Positions 8,788-18,817 of a stretch of 40,032 nucleotides of DNA are shown piece by piece; positions within the stretch are counted from its first letter, which is position 1; each line of letters begins with the position of its first letter. This DNA is from Venturia oleaginea. Its lineage: Eukaryota; Ascomycota; Dothideomycetes; Venturiales; Venturiaceae. The translations under genes and the position numbers were made by a program. Below the pieces are notes generated by a model that was given only the letters and a program-made list of their open reading frames with translations, was not told the origin of the DNA and did not search any database. The DNA lies in the NCBI GenBank assembly GCA_013176395.1, contig JABMLP010000056.1:1-40032 (forward strand), read 5' to 3'.

Positions 8788-11700
8788 CTAGCCAAACGTG
8801 AGTGGCTTGCCTTTGTTAGTCATTCCAATCAAGTGCAGAAAATGCTCGAACTTCTGCCTTGAGAGTAGCTTCGTGAACCCATCTGCTGGCATGTCGTTGG
8901 TAGGTAGCCATTCTATCTTGATACGACCGGCTTGAATTTCTTGCCTGAGCCAATGGTGGTGTATGTCGACGTGCCGTAACTTAGTAATTAGTTCAGGAGC
9001 TTCGGTGGTAACTAGTCGGATAGTCTGCTGGTTGTCGCATTTGATAATAACGTCTTCAGGTAGCTGAAAATTGATTTCCCTAAAGAGATTCTTCCACCAT
9101 ATTACTTCCTTGCCCACCCTTGAGGCCGCTAGTAACTCTGCTTCTGTTGACGATGTTGTCACAGTCTTTTGCATTGACGATTTCCATGCAATGAGTCCAC
9201 CAAAGAGACTGAATTCATAGCCTAGACGGCTTTTGCGGGTTTCCGGATCATCACCGTACGATGCATCTGTCGAGATGTGGTGGAGAGGACCCATTTCGTT
9301 CCTACCATCGTAGGTAATGTCGTAATCCCGGTGATCTCTGAGATAACTGATGCAGTGATTTGCGGCATGAAGATGTTCCGGACCTGGATTGCATTGGAAA
9401 CGCGATAATTCAGAGAATGCAAATGCAATATCTGCTCTGGTAATGATTGCTGCATATCCGAGGTTACCCACCTTCTGGCGCATTTCCTGAATCTGTCCTT
9501 TTGTTGCTTCTCCAATGTATTTAACCAGTGGCGCTGAAGGTAATGGTGCGTGGACAGTGTGCGTCAGTAGAGAGGATTCAAATCGCTTGCATACCTTGTT
9601 AATGTAGGCGCCCTGGTTCAATGTGAGGGTTCTCTTTTCTCGATTCCTGGTAACTTCAATGCCAAGGAAGAGGTGAGGTTCTCTCATCATTCGGATGTCG
9701 TATTTGGCGGTGAGTTTAGCCTCAAAATCCTCAAAGTGTCGCTGGTGCTCTTTGCGAAATAGCACAATGATGTCGTCAACAAAGAAGAAGACTAGGAGGT
9801 ATTCGTTGTGGTAGAGACAATTGACTCCTACTACCGGGAATAATCCAATGGATTGCAAGAAGCCTGATATGTCGTTGTGCCAGAGATGAGGTGACCGGCG
9901 GAGTCCGTATAGGGCCATCAAAATATGTCAAAGTTGGCCTTTCTCTCCGAAACCTGGAGGTGGTGTTGTGTAGATGACTTCATCTAGTTTTAGCGTTAAG
10001 GAATGCTGTGATAGCATCATACTGCCTCGCCCCAAGTCCGAAGTATGTACAGAGAGCCATTAAGAATCTCATAACTTCTGCAGCCAGGGTTGCTGCATAC
10101 GTGTCAAGATCGGTCAACGGCTGCTTGTCGCCTCGTAGACATAATCGTGGCTTAAGTCTGGTGAGATAGCCTTCGCTGTCGAATTTGTAGTCAAAGACCC
10201 ACTTGAGTGGAATAGGTTTCGGTGAGATTCCTGGCGTGTGGGATATGACTTTGAACACTCCTTTCTTCTTGCAGCGATCGATCTCTTCGCACATAGCTTG
10301 CAGCCATTCTGTCCACAATGGGTGCTTCTTTGCTTGATCGTATGTCTGAGGAACTGGTGGAAGGTTATCCCTATGTCGGCGCGCAGTTTGGATGAAGGTA
10401 TGAAATGTACTGGACCATTCTGAAGATGGGAGGGTAACTTTCCTTATGAAGAATGAAGTTGCAATTGCACTGCCGGTGTAGTGTGCATTCCGGCTAGATC
10501 TGGTTCGGCGCTCGAGAATCTCTACTTTGCTCACGTCGTGCCTTGGCTTAATAGCGGCGTCCTGGGTAGTGAATTTTCCGAATGTGCGAGTGCGTTGAAC
10601 TGGTTCTTCCTCCTTATCGTCCCGATCGGGAAGGTCCTTATCCTTGCTGGTGTTATCTTCCTGCTGAACTGGTGCTGTTGCTTTCGGAATTGTAAACAGA
10701 ATATCATCCTTAAGTAGATCCGGAGGTTCAATCCCAGGTTCTGTTGGCATCCGTGGTGGAGGTGCTATGATGATAGATGGCTGAATTGCTTCTGGAATGA
10801 TTGCTGCGGCATCCAGTTCTGTAGGATCAAAAATGTAGTCACTCTCGTCAAAGATAACATCCCGAGAACGGATCACCTTACGGTGTGATGGGGCATAGAC
10901 CCTGAAGATATTGGTACCTTCATATCCAATAAGATAACCAATGAATGCCCTCGCTGCAGTTTTGTCAAGGCGAGGAATTCCGTGCTTAATGAGGACGTAG
11001 CACTTGCAGTTATATACCTTGAAGTAGAAGATGACAGGCTTCTCGTGATAGACAATCTCATACGGAGACTTCCACCCTAGAGATTCCATTGGCAGTTTGT
11101 TCTCAATGATAGCCATAGTTTTTGCAAACTCTGGCCAGAGATCAAACGAAAGTCCTGACTGATTTGCTAAGCATCTCATCTTTACTATAAGCCACTTACC
11201 ATGCACTTCAGCAGGGCCATTCTGTTCTGAGGTGTGAGGTGCTGATTGTTCCATAATGATACCCCTGAGTCTGACGAAGTCAAACCATGTATTGATGGCG
11301 GTGTCAATCTCACCAAAAGCAGTCTCACCATCTGTATGAAAATACTTGATAGTGATACCAAAAATGTTGAAGATTAGATTGACCACGTAGATCGAAATGC
11401 GAGGGATGTCGGTCTTCTTTTTGTGTGTGAAGATAAGCTGAAAATGACACCACTCACACGCATAATGGCTGAGCCATTTGTCGCCGTTGTATGCTGTTTT
11501 CATAGGAACAACCTCATAGTTCAGTCGCTGAAAAGGTCCTGTTGCTGGGTGCTCCTTGAAGCTTGACTTGCTGATTACTTGGTGATGTTTTGAGACTCCG
11601 CACACCTCACAGTCTTTTGTCGAAGGAGCGTAAGTAACGGTGATATCATCTCGTACTGCCGCCGCCAAATGCTTCATTGTCGCTGGGCCTGCGTGACAAA

Positions 11701-13042
11701 ATCTGAGGTGCCAAAGATCTGATGGCTTTGTTGTAAGTAGCTGTTTCTGCTGAACTTCCTTCTTCGTGAGTTTTTGAACAACTGACTGGGTGGCGAATGC
11801 TGTGCCTGTACGAGGATCCATTGCATATGCGTGGTGAGAAGGTGGAGTGAATTCTAAACACCAGTAACTGAAGTGCTCGGTAGGGATAAACAAAGGTGTG
11901 GTGAGTTCTTCGCAGATATAACCACCATTGAGGGTGATTAAATGCAATCCCTTCTGCTCAAGTTTGTGATTTGAGAGCAGGTTAGCACGGTAATAGGGAC
12001 AGAGAGCAACTTCGGAGACTGTGATGTAGGCTTCATTACCCTTAGGCGTGTTCACTTTGAGAAGGACAGTTCCATATGACTCCACCTTGTATTTAGTGAG
12101 GCCACATTGCTCGTAGTCATCTGGATAAGCCTCGTAAGTCTTTGTGTAATTGTTGCGAAGAGGAGAATTACAGATATGAATATCTGAGGCTCCATCCAGG
12201 ACCCAGGCGTTGGTGAAGTAGTAGGGATCCGAGAGACTGTCTGAGTTGAATGCTGAACTTGATCTTAATGGAAACTGGTTAACGTTGACTACGCTAGCAT
12301 GTTCTGGTGAATATACTGGTTCAAACTCCTCGGAATTGAGCTCAGAATCTTCTGAATCAGATTCTGAAAGGTTTTCAAAGTTGAGTGATGACTGAAACGC
12401 TGTGCCAATCGCCCCTTGATTGAATGAGGTATGACACACGCGTGCGATTGGGACTCCGCCTGGCCCTGTCTGATTGTGAGACTTCTCATTTGAGTTAGAG
12501 GGACTGTTAGTTCCTGAAGATTTGGTATCTTTAGCTTCCTTCCACTTCTTGTACTCGGCTTTATCCTTGTCCACCATACTTTGAATCTTGGGGTCCTTCA
12601 ATGCCTTAGCCACCTTCTCAACAATCTCAGGTTTGAATACGAAATCATCTTTGTGCGGGATGCCTGTGCAATAGGAGCAGTTACCCGGTCGGTGGAACTT
12701 GTGGTTGTTGCCGCAAGGACACTTCTTTTTGTTCTTGTTGCCGGATTGTGAGCCGTCGGGGCCTAGGCCGTTCAGAGAGGCTTGTCCAGTGTAAAATGCA
12801 GCCATGTTCTGGCCACCTGGTACTGGCATTGATTGTGGGCGCGAGTTCTGGTATGATCGAAAATCGTTTAGAAGATCTGGCACAGTTTTAAGGCGGTAAT
12901 TTGGATCCTGCAAGCCCGCACGGCACTGATCTGCCCAGATGTTGTCTATCTTGTGAAGCAAGTTAATGATTTGGAACATCGGCATCTTGCCCTTTGACTC
13001 TGCGAGGTCCGCCTTCGTAATCTTCTCAAAGACTACAGTCAC
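8788..13042 (-). pseudogene. Copia gag-pol: integrase, reverse transcriptase, RNase H
   Basis: The first open part (13042-9980) has a Cys/His-rich segment CPCGNNHKFHRPGNCSYC (about 12650-12720), a GAG-pre-integrase LWHLRFCHAG (about 11700), and an integrase core with FHTDGE (about 11330) and the Glu in PAEVHGKW (about 11205). Where the first catalytic Asp is expected, the sequence is NYEVV (Glu). The RT starts at about 10330 (PLKWVFDYKFD, DAITAFLNA). A frame change at about 9990 and a TGA at 9928-9930 break it. The second part (to 8788) has FFVDDIIVLF (the YVDD box), then RNase H with STDASYGDD, SSTEAELLAAS and a terminal DGFTKLLSRQ. The product would be the replication polyprotein. Confidence 0.88.
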
Positions 13043-13534
13043 TTTGTCCAGGAGAATCCTCCAATCTTGACTTGCTCTCTGTATCCATCATAAGTGTTGA
13101 AAACCAGAGATTCTGTAGCTGGAAGTTGACCGCCTCGTCCGTAGGTTTGTTGCGCTTCTGGAGCTTGATAAGGGTGTCTCGAACTGAGGACGTGTCAGAG
13201 ATCGTGTCAAGGTTAGAGTGGGTGATGTGTTTCCTAATCCAGTCGTGAATATGGATGAGGGCGGCGTCTTCTCGTTGATACTGAGCGTTCTTGAAGTTGT
13301 ATTCAGTGACGAGAAGCTTATATTTTTCGATCCTCTATCGTCCAAATTCTCCACTTCGTTGACCGCGTTGTTCGACGCCTTTGCTGCTGTTGGTACAGTG
13401 GGTGCTGCTGTGTGCTCCTTCGGCGTTGTACTATCGGGATTGATGATATCCCATACGTGGTTGTCGATGGCTGTTTGCTTTACTGACTGGATGAAGAGTG
13501 GCCATTCAGTATGATCGTTCAGTACGACTTCCAC
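13043..13534 (-). pseudogene. Copia gag N-terminal part, frames broken
   Basis: The ATG at 13534 starts MEVVLNDHTEWPLFIQSVK with a later HVWDIINPD, a typical copia gag opening. At about 13338 the gag-like reading moves to another frame (LLVTEYNFKNAQYQREDAAL, then DWIRKH). Near 13090 it moves back to the first frame, which carries on into pol. Two opposite single-base indels would explain this. The original frame between those points ends in a TGA at about 13088. Confidence 0.75.
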
Positions 13535-13788
13535 CCGCTGGGTGGAGTTTGTGGTAGTTATTGATATGCTGTTTTCGCGACTTTCTGCTGTTTCTCAGTG
13601 TTACCGGCAAAGTATCGTGTATGAAAAGTGTCAAGAGCTATTTGTAATGAGGCCTACAGTCTCTCAAACTGTGTGTAGTGGCTCTCAGTATGTCGTTTGT
13701 AGTACGTGGTGTACGAAAAGTGTGATGCTGCTTTGCCGAAATGCGCGGGTTCACGTGATATCGTGCTGAAAATTAGTGAGACCCTAGT

Positions 13789-13804
13789 ATTCCGGGCTCA
13801 TAAC
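13789..13804 (-). other. Primer-binding site matching half of initiator tRNA-Met
   Basis: The + strand next to the LTR reads CCGGGCTCATAAC, which looks like the anticodon stem-loop of initiator tRNA-Met (anticodon CAT, with the usual GGGCTCATAAC). Drosophila copia and yeast Ty5 are known to prime from such a 5' half-tRNA cut in the anticodon loop. Here the element-sense sequence is GTTATGAGCCCGG directly after the LTR. The tRNA identity comes from memory of the conserved loop, not from a search. Confidence 0.7.
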
Positions 13805-13977
13805 TACAAAGTAGCGATGTATGATGTCAAAAGTGTGTGAATACGAGTGGAAATGAATGAATGCATAATGTCTAGAATACAGAGACTGAAGCTGCTTATA
13901 TGGGCCTTAATGAGGCTGTTTGCAGCGATACAAAGAGAGAGAGAGACATCAAACCACAATCCATAACCCACGTTCCA
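13805..13977 (-). repeat. Copia 5' LTR (173 bp)
   Basis: It is the 5' LTR of the element read on minus, bordered inward by the primer-binding site and outward by CAATC of the hAT gene. Confidence 0.93.
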
Positions 13978-13982
13978 CAATC

Positions 13983-15225
13983 CAACGCAACACGATGGAA
14001 CTCGTACTTTGAGTCTATCAATCGCTTCCTCAATTATCGCAGCCGTATTGAGCTGTTCTGTAATACCCATATTCCTACCCAGCCTCGTTCAAAGGGCGTC
14101 AACGACGATAAACTGCTCTCTACCGATTGGAACCTCCTCGAAACACTACAATCTTGTCTTCAAGTCTTTCATGAAGCCACGTTAACCACTGAAGGCAGCA
14201 GAGGGAGCCGAGTTCTTCGAAAATGGTACACTACAATGGATAAATTGAGGAGGAGGATCTCGTACTTTCAAGGCAAATTTGAGGATGCTTCTAGCAGATC
14301 TGGTCATCCCCATTACGGGATATTGGCCAAATGGTGTACGGCTTCTCACACCAAGATCTCTGAATATTGGGAAAAGACTTCCGAATCTCCAGCTTACTTT
14401 GCTGCCATTCTGCTGGATCCTGCGCGAAAATCCCTATGGTTTGAGCGTAATTGGCCGGATTTCAATGAAGTTTATGATATCAAGGTCAAGGAACCCGTCA
14501 CCAAACTATGGGAAGAAGAATACAAAGGCCGCTATTCTACAGGCGGTGATCCCTCAATCGACCCTCTATTTGCATTACGACGAGAGCCGTACAGGCCTAG
14601 TAATTAAGATGACACTCAATGGGGTTCATTTGCGTCTTATGATAACAACTACTGGCACTCGGATGACGATTTTGAAACCTCAACGGCTCCCCGGGTTACT
14701 GATCGCTTTGAACATTACTGTGGTTCTAATTTAACGCCTACCGACGCCCTCAGTTACTGGAACAATCACTATCTTGTTGAGCCAGATCTCGCGAGGTTTG
14801 CGTATGATATGTTGGCAATACCTCTGATGTCTGACGAATGTGAGCGTACATTTTCGAGCGCCAAACACCTTATATCTGACTCTCGCAATCGGCTCAATAT
14901 GGATCTTATTGAGGCTAATGAATGTCTCAAAAACTGGTTTGGAAGGCCTCATTTTATTGATGACATTACCCTCGATAAAGCTGTTGTTGAAGAGACTGTT
15001 GACCTCAGCCCTGAGGCTCAAGGTCAGCGCGATATCGATGACGAGAGTCAGCGCAATGAGGCTGGTATTACATTGGTGATGCAGGATATCAAGGTACAGT
15101 TCAATGAGGATAAAGCCTCTATTCAAAACGGATGCACTGAAGAATCCAGCGGTGAAGAGGATGGTTGCGAAGGCATTACTATCGTAAATGGTGAGGTTGT
15201 TATTGAGGACGATTGGGACTTGTAA
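13983..15225 (+). pseudogene. hAT transposase, 3' half with dimerisation domain
   Basis: It resumes right after the copia element with NATRWNSYFES, the conserved TRWNS block of hAT transposases. The frame continues through LLDPARK and meets a TAA at 14605-14607. Beyond it the same frame goes on through YWNNHY to the hAT C-terminal dimerisation domain, recognisable from PLMSDECERTFSSAKHLISD and a downstream NECLKNW, and ends at 15223-15225 after an acidic tail. The internal TAA could come from CAA (Gln) by a single C to T change. If the copia element and one copy of its target duplication were absent, the left and right halves would join in frame. Confidence 0.85.
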
Positions 15226-15372
15226 TTTATCGTATACAACACCAAAACCCCTTCTATCACCACCTTCTACAGTGACCTTGGTAGACACGGCCTTGGCAGA
15301 CAGATAACAGACAGATATCCTTGGATATCTGCATGTTTTAGGTGGACAGACCGGATATGGCTGTCGTATCTG

Positions 15373-15399
15373 TGTCTGTCTAGTCTATTTACTTCACTG
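15373..15399 (-). repeat. hAT right terminal inverted repeat
   Basis: This is the inverted counterpart of 6389-6415. Just inside it is a sub-terminal near-palindrome GATATCCTTGGATATC (about 15314-15329) and repeated CAGACAGATA words, a common arrangement for transposase-binding subterminal repeats. Confidence 0.8.
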
Positions 15400-15438
15400 G
15401 ATCAGAGAGCCTTTGGTGTTTAAGGTTAAAGGCTGTAG

Positions 15439-15783
15439 CAGCGCGCCGTAGGCTTTGAAATTGGCCAGAGGTATAAGCCTGAAGAGCGAGATCAATTCGA
15501 CCTTCTTCTTGAACGGCTATCGCGTCGCGTTGTTGAGACATTACGTGTTGAAGAGGATAAGGGCTGTGCCAAGGAAAAGTGGCCGGCTCCGTGGTTTGGC
15601 CGGCTCCGCGGTGGAATACGTTACCCTTTATTCCTATACTATGGGTACAATAGGTCTTCTGTGACCGAGGAGATTAGAGTACACAAGAAAGTCGCAATCA
15701 TGTCGGTCGATAGTTCGTCCTGTACCGCGGACGGTGCGGCTGATAATCGCCCGAGCATTTTGGTGGACATTTTTGGAGAATAG
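15439..15783 (+). other. Unassigned open stretch without start codon
   Basis: One frame is open for 114 codons between a TAG at 15436 and a TAG at 15781. It has a protein-like composition (RYKPEERDQFDLLLERLSRR, then WPAPWFGRL), but no ATG until close to the 3' end and no splice site I can defend. It begins about 40 bp right of the hAT end. It could be a remnant exon of a gene broken by rearrangement. I do not recognise the family. Confidence 0.25.
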
Positions 15784-16788
15784 GATGGGTGGATGCTGGA
15801 AGGCTTCATCAGGAGGCGTTGGAGATGCAGGATCGCGCAAAGACAATGCTTTGCCGGGTCATATTGTTGCGTATTTACGTTATGCCAACATTTTTGGGGT
15901 TCTCGAGGGCCGTATACCTGCATGTCAAGATAATCTTGAAATCACAGAGATCAATGTAATGCATAAGAATTTTGTAAACGCACTGTTCGTAGATGTAGGC
16001 AATCGACAAAAGTTGGGGATTTGAAGCCAGAATACTTGATCAAATTGAGGTGATGTAATTGAGCAAGCCGACGATGGTCCAGTTCCTGTTACATAGATTT
16101 TGGAATTATGGACGCCACAGTGGTCTCCTTAATGCATGCCAGCTGAGAAATATTGCACTTCGTTACAACACCCTCAAATTTTTATCGATATCGATAAATT
16201 TCTAGCAATCTCGAAGAAAATTTATCAATATATATCTTGAATTGGGAGTTGACGGTCTGAACACACATTTGCTATCATCCACGGGTTAGAGCGAGCATGA
16301 ATGAAGAGACCACTGTGAGGCCTCGAGACCATTCGTGTTTGGCGGATGTCAGCCGGTGAGTTGAATATCGGCTCGGCATAGTTTCGGACTCGTCTGTGAT
16401 ACTGTCTTATCTGAAATAGAGCGTACTGTTGCCTGCCAGCAAAGTAGCGAACCAGTCGAGAAGACATCTCTGACAGCCTGAGAACCATTCCCTTGATTAT
16501 CCATCGATCAAAAGTGAAACTCGAGATCTAAACAGGTTGCGTCTGAGATGGGTCATGAAAAACATGGCCCCAGCAATAGGTCGTGGACACCACAGCCTTT
16601 CTCATACAAGGCCCCAGGTTGTCCCAATGTTTCTTTATATTTGTCGCAGGTCCCTTTCATAGGTGTGCAAAAACGTCCGAGCTAACGACGACAAGATCGT
16701 AATTCTTTTGCGTTCCCAAGCGACTAAAGTGGGGCAACACACAATTCGTCGACCCGACGTAATCCCCATGAGTAATGCTGCGTTATGC
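15784..16788. other. About 1 kb with no supported gene
   Basis: Only short overlapping frames are present. An AT-rich patch at about 16175-16240 contains an 18-bp perfect palindrome, TTTATCGATATCGATAAA (16181-16198). I see no RNA gene or repeat family here. Confidence 0.5.
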
Positions 16789-17478
16789 TTAGGCAAACTC
16801 ACACGCTGAGTAAGGCATGCGACTTGCCAATGGCCCATAAAACGTCAACAACATCTTTTCAAAATTGACCTCGGAGGTCTGGTACCGATAGCGATTGAAC
16901 AGGGAAATCGTGAAGTCGACCGTACGAAGTGAGCTGAACAAGAGCTCCATGAGACGCTTGGAAAGACTGGGGAAACTCTTAGGAAATCTATTTGGAAGGT
17001 TTGGCGTGTACCGATGTAAAGTGACTCCAGAGGCCAGAGGTGAAAGTAGCATCGGACTTTCTTGAATATTGACCTCGACATCCATGTTGATTCGCAGACG
17101 TTGAAGCCCGGCGAAGAGTTCCAAAATGCTCGCCGCACCGCTCCACTCTTGGGCGACAGAATCTATCATGGTTCGTACGCAGGCTGCAGCGTGGGCTGAC
17201 ATGGTTTGACCTAGGATTGAAGACTCCAAGGAAAGAAATCGTTCTCCCCGCATCGAATTGCAATTGCTTCATCACAAATTGTTTTGCAAGTGCGAAGGAG
17301 TCCTATGTCAGTCCAGTTCCGCAGTGATTTTGCCCGAGAAGGTATGTTTCTGGAAACGCCGTCCTCATAAAAAAAAGAGATATCGGTAAACCTTGATGCG
17401 AAGCTGTTGGAGGTCAGGTATGCGCAGCTCTATTCGTCGCTCACTTATTTCTGGTGGGAGATCCAGGAAGCCAGACAT
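16789..17478 (-). pseudogene. F-box-like gene, probably decayed
   Basis: The ATG at 17478 begins MSGFLDLPPEISERRIEL, which has the Leu-Pro-Pro-Glu-Ile pattern of an F-box start. It resembles the N-terminus of the gene at 31488 (MAVFLDLPPELLLQIYQ). An intron at 17303-17391 (weak donor GTTTAC, branch CTGAC, acceptor ATAG) fits. The second exon opens with DSFALAKQFVMKQLQFDA, but then the better frame is a different one (from about 17253: SLESSILGQTMSAHAAACVR, to a TAA-type stop at 16789). A one-base break at about 17250 is the simplest explanation. F-box proteins pick substrates for SCF ubiquitin ligases, but the F-box assignment rests on a short motif only. Confidence 0.38.
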
Positions 17479-17857
17479 GTTGCTGTGAGTTCCGGAAAAG
17501 TCATGGTACCGCGAAAGTTAACAGACGCGCCAGACGCTGTGCCAATGCCAAAGCGAGAAGAAGATAAGCTTGAGACAAATTTGTGGACCAGCAATTGGGA
17601 AGCGGGCACCCGTGGCAGGTGAGATCGGGTTGGAGAGCTAATAGCACTGAGAGAGCCGCGCTGGTCTGGATGCTACTACAGCAGATGTGCTTCCCCGATG
17701 CTCAGCTTCGACAGTGCAAGGATGAATTAAAACCGCTACTAGCGTATGATCCCCTCCAACCAGAAATTTGAACTCGATGGAATAACTATTCATGTCCTCC
17801 ACTCCTTTTGGTAAAAGATTCTGTACACTCATGTGAATCCAGATATTTTAACATACC

Positions 17858-18227
17858 TTGATAGAGATTCAAATCCTCCTGGCTACAATCTTCCTCACAA
17901 TTTCCTCAAGTCACTTGCAAAGAAGGGTCAGAAGAGGGCAATGGAATTTGGTGCCTTTATACTTCCAACACGTGCTTCGTCATCTCGGCGTCAAGGATAT
18001 GTTGGCGACTGTTACATTTATCGTGGCTGCTGATTCGAAAAGTCCTTGATTGTTGGCTGATTCGCTCCTTGGAAGTCGAGAAAGATGAGCCATTCCCAGC
18101 CATCGCCGCGCTGTTGTTTTTCTGGTTGTTTTACGCTCATGAAGGCGGCTTTCTATTGACTCGAGAATGGCCGACGGGGAATTTGTTGGTCGCTGGATGG
18201 TTGATAGTAGCTGTTTCCTTCATCTAG
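17858..18227 (+). pseudogene. Broken paralogue of the membrane-protein gene at 18467
   Basis: The C-terminal reading EPFPAIAALLFFWLFYAHEG to VAVSFI-stop (18225-18227) matches NPFPAIAALLLFWCYKSYEG to VAVSFV-stop of the next gene. Further upstream ICWRLLHLSWLL matches IIWRLACFYCL. The N-terminal similarity (IEIQILLATIFLTISSS against KAIQIILVTPFLWQSFY) is in another frame, with a change at about 17985. Hence this copy carries at least one frameshift. The pair is in tandem, about 600 bp from end to end, which points to a local duplication. No domain is recognised. Hydrophobic stretches suggest a multi-pass membrane protein. Confidence 0.5.
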
Positions 18228-18466
18228 TGGCCCCAGCGCAAAGGGGCGGTAAATGACGGATCTGAAGACACGCGACTATTCGAAAAAGGGTCTTCTTTGG
18301 TGACTGGGTTCTCGCTGTCGGAACGCGTCTCCATGACTTAAATGCCGGTGTTTCATGGAGATCATGGTTGCCGCAAAAGAGTAGCAACTACGATTCCCCA
18401 TGTCTATCGACGAAAACAGCCTATAAGCAACTCCAATTGGTAAGCACCGGCACGGAATTCAACGAG

Positions 18467-18817
18467 ATGGGTCATAAAGCAATACAAATCATCCTTGTCA
18501 CCCCGTTTCTTTGGCAATCGTTCTACCACAGCTGCAAGCTTCTCGACAGAATACTTGAATGGCGTTGGCACCGGTTCCAGCTTGTATACGACATGGGATC
18601 TGTATTCAGTGTTTCCAGAATAATTTGGCGCCTGGCATGCTTCTATTGTCTTCGAGTAGGAGCGAAAAGATGGCTGGTTGAAGACAACCCATTCCCTGCC
18701 ATTGCTGCTCTTCTCCTCTTCTGGTGCTACAAATCATACGAAGGCATCTATTTCCCAGTTTCCATGCATACTGTTTTGCTCACTGGTTATTGGATGGTTG
18801 CGGTGTCCTTCGTGTAG
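18467..18817 (+). CDS. Small putative membrane protein, tandem duplicate
   Basis: The frame is open from about 18368, and the first in-frame ATG is at 18467 (MGHKAIQIILVTPFLWQSFY), giving 116 aa. Upstream codons and a GTAAGC at about 18440 leave room for an extra 5' exon. Hydrophobic stretches are at IQIILVTPFLWQSFY, IIWRLACFYCL, AIAALLLFWCY and HTVLLTGYWMVAVSFV, so three or four membrane passes are likely. The TAG at 18815 is at the same aligned place as in the paralogue at 17858-18227, so it is probably the true stop. The same frame continues with a hydrophilic stretch (LNGEDERRQKDVKLFEDLY, to 19084) that weakly resembles the segment behind the paralogue's stop. Function unknown. Confidence 0.4.
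   Translation: MGHKAIQIILVTPFLWQSFYHSCKLLDRILEWRWHRFQLVYDMGSVFSVSRIIWRLACFYCLRVGAKRWLVEDNPFPAIAALLLFWCYKSYEGIYFPVSMHTVLLTGYWMVAVSFV

Larger units (their letters stand above)
8430..13977 (-). mobile_element. Ty1/copia retrotransposon, both LTRs present
   Basis: This is a 5,548-bp element on minus: 5' LTR at 13805-13977, primer-binding site at 13789-13804, gag, then pol with integrase before reverse transcriptase (the copia order), and 3' LTR at 8430-8602. The two 173-bp LTRs differ at one position (T at 8592, C at 13967), so the insertion is young. The flanks CATTC (8425-8429) and CAATC (13978-13982) are a 5-bp target duplication with one mismatch. It is inserted in the transposase gene of the hAT. 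The coding region has several frame breaks in spite of the fresh LTRs. Confidence 0.93.
6389..15399 (+). mobile_element. hAT-superfamily DNA transposon, split by a copia element
   Basis: The left end CAGTGATGTAAATAGACTAG (6389) and the right end, read on minus from 15399 (CAGTGAAGTAAATAGACTAG), form terminal inverted repeats of about 27 bp with two mismatches. CAGTG is a typical hAT tip. In between lies a hAT transposase gene in two halves, separated by the copia insertion at 8430-13977. Without that insertion the element would be about 3.46 kb. The right flank is GATCAGAG (15400-15407). Only the last base of the left duplicate (G6388) remains next to the tip, because a gypsy LTR ends there. 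The transposase has at least one frameshift and two stops, so the copy is not autonomous. Confidence 0.85.

Noticed and set aside
13789..13805. Possible tRNA gene or tRNA fragment (GGGCTCATAAC)
   Set aside because: Only the anticodon arm is present, with no acceptor, D or T arms. The location beside an LTR marks it as a primer-binding site.
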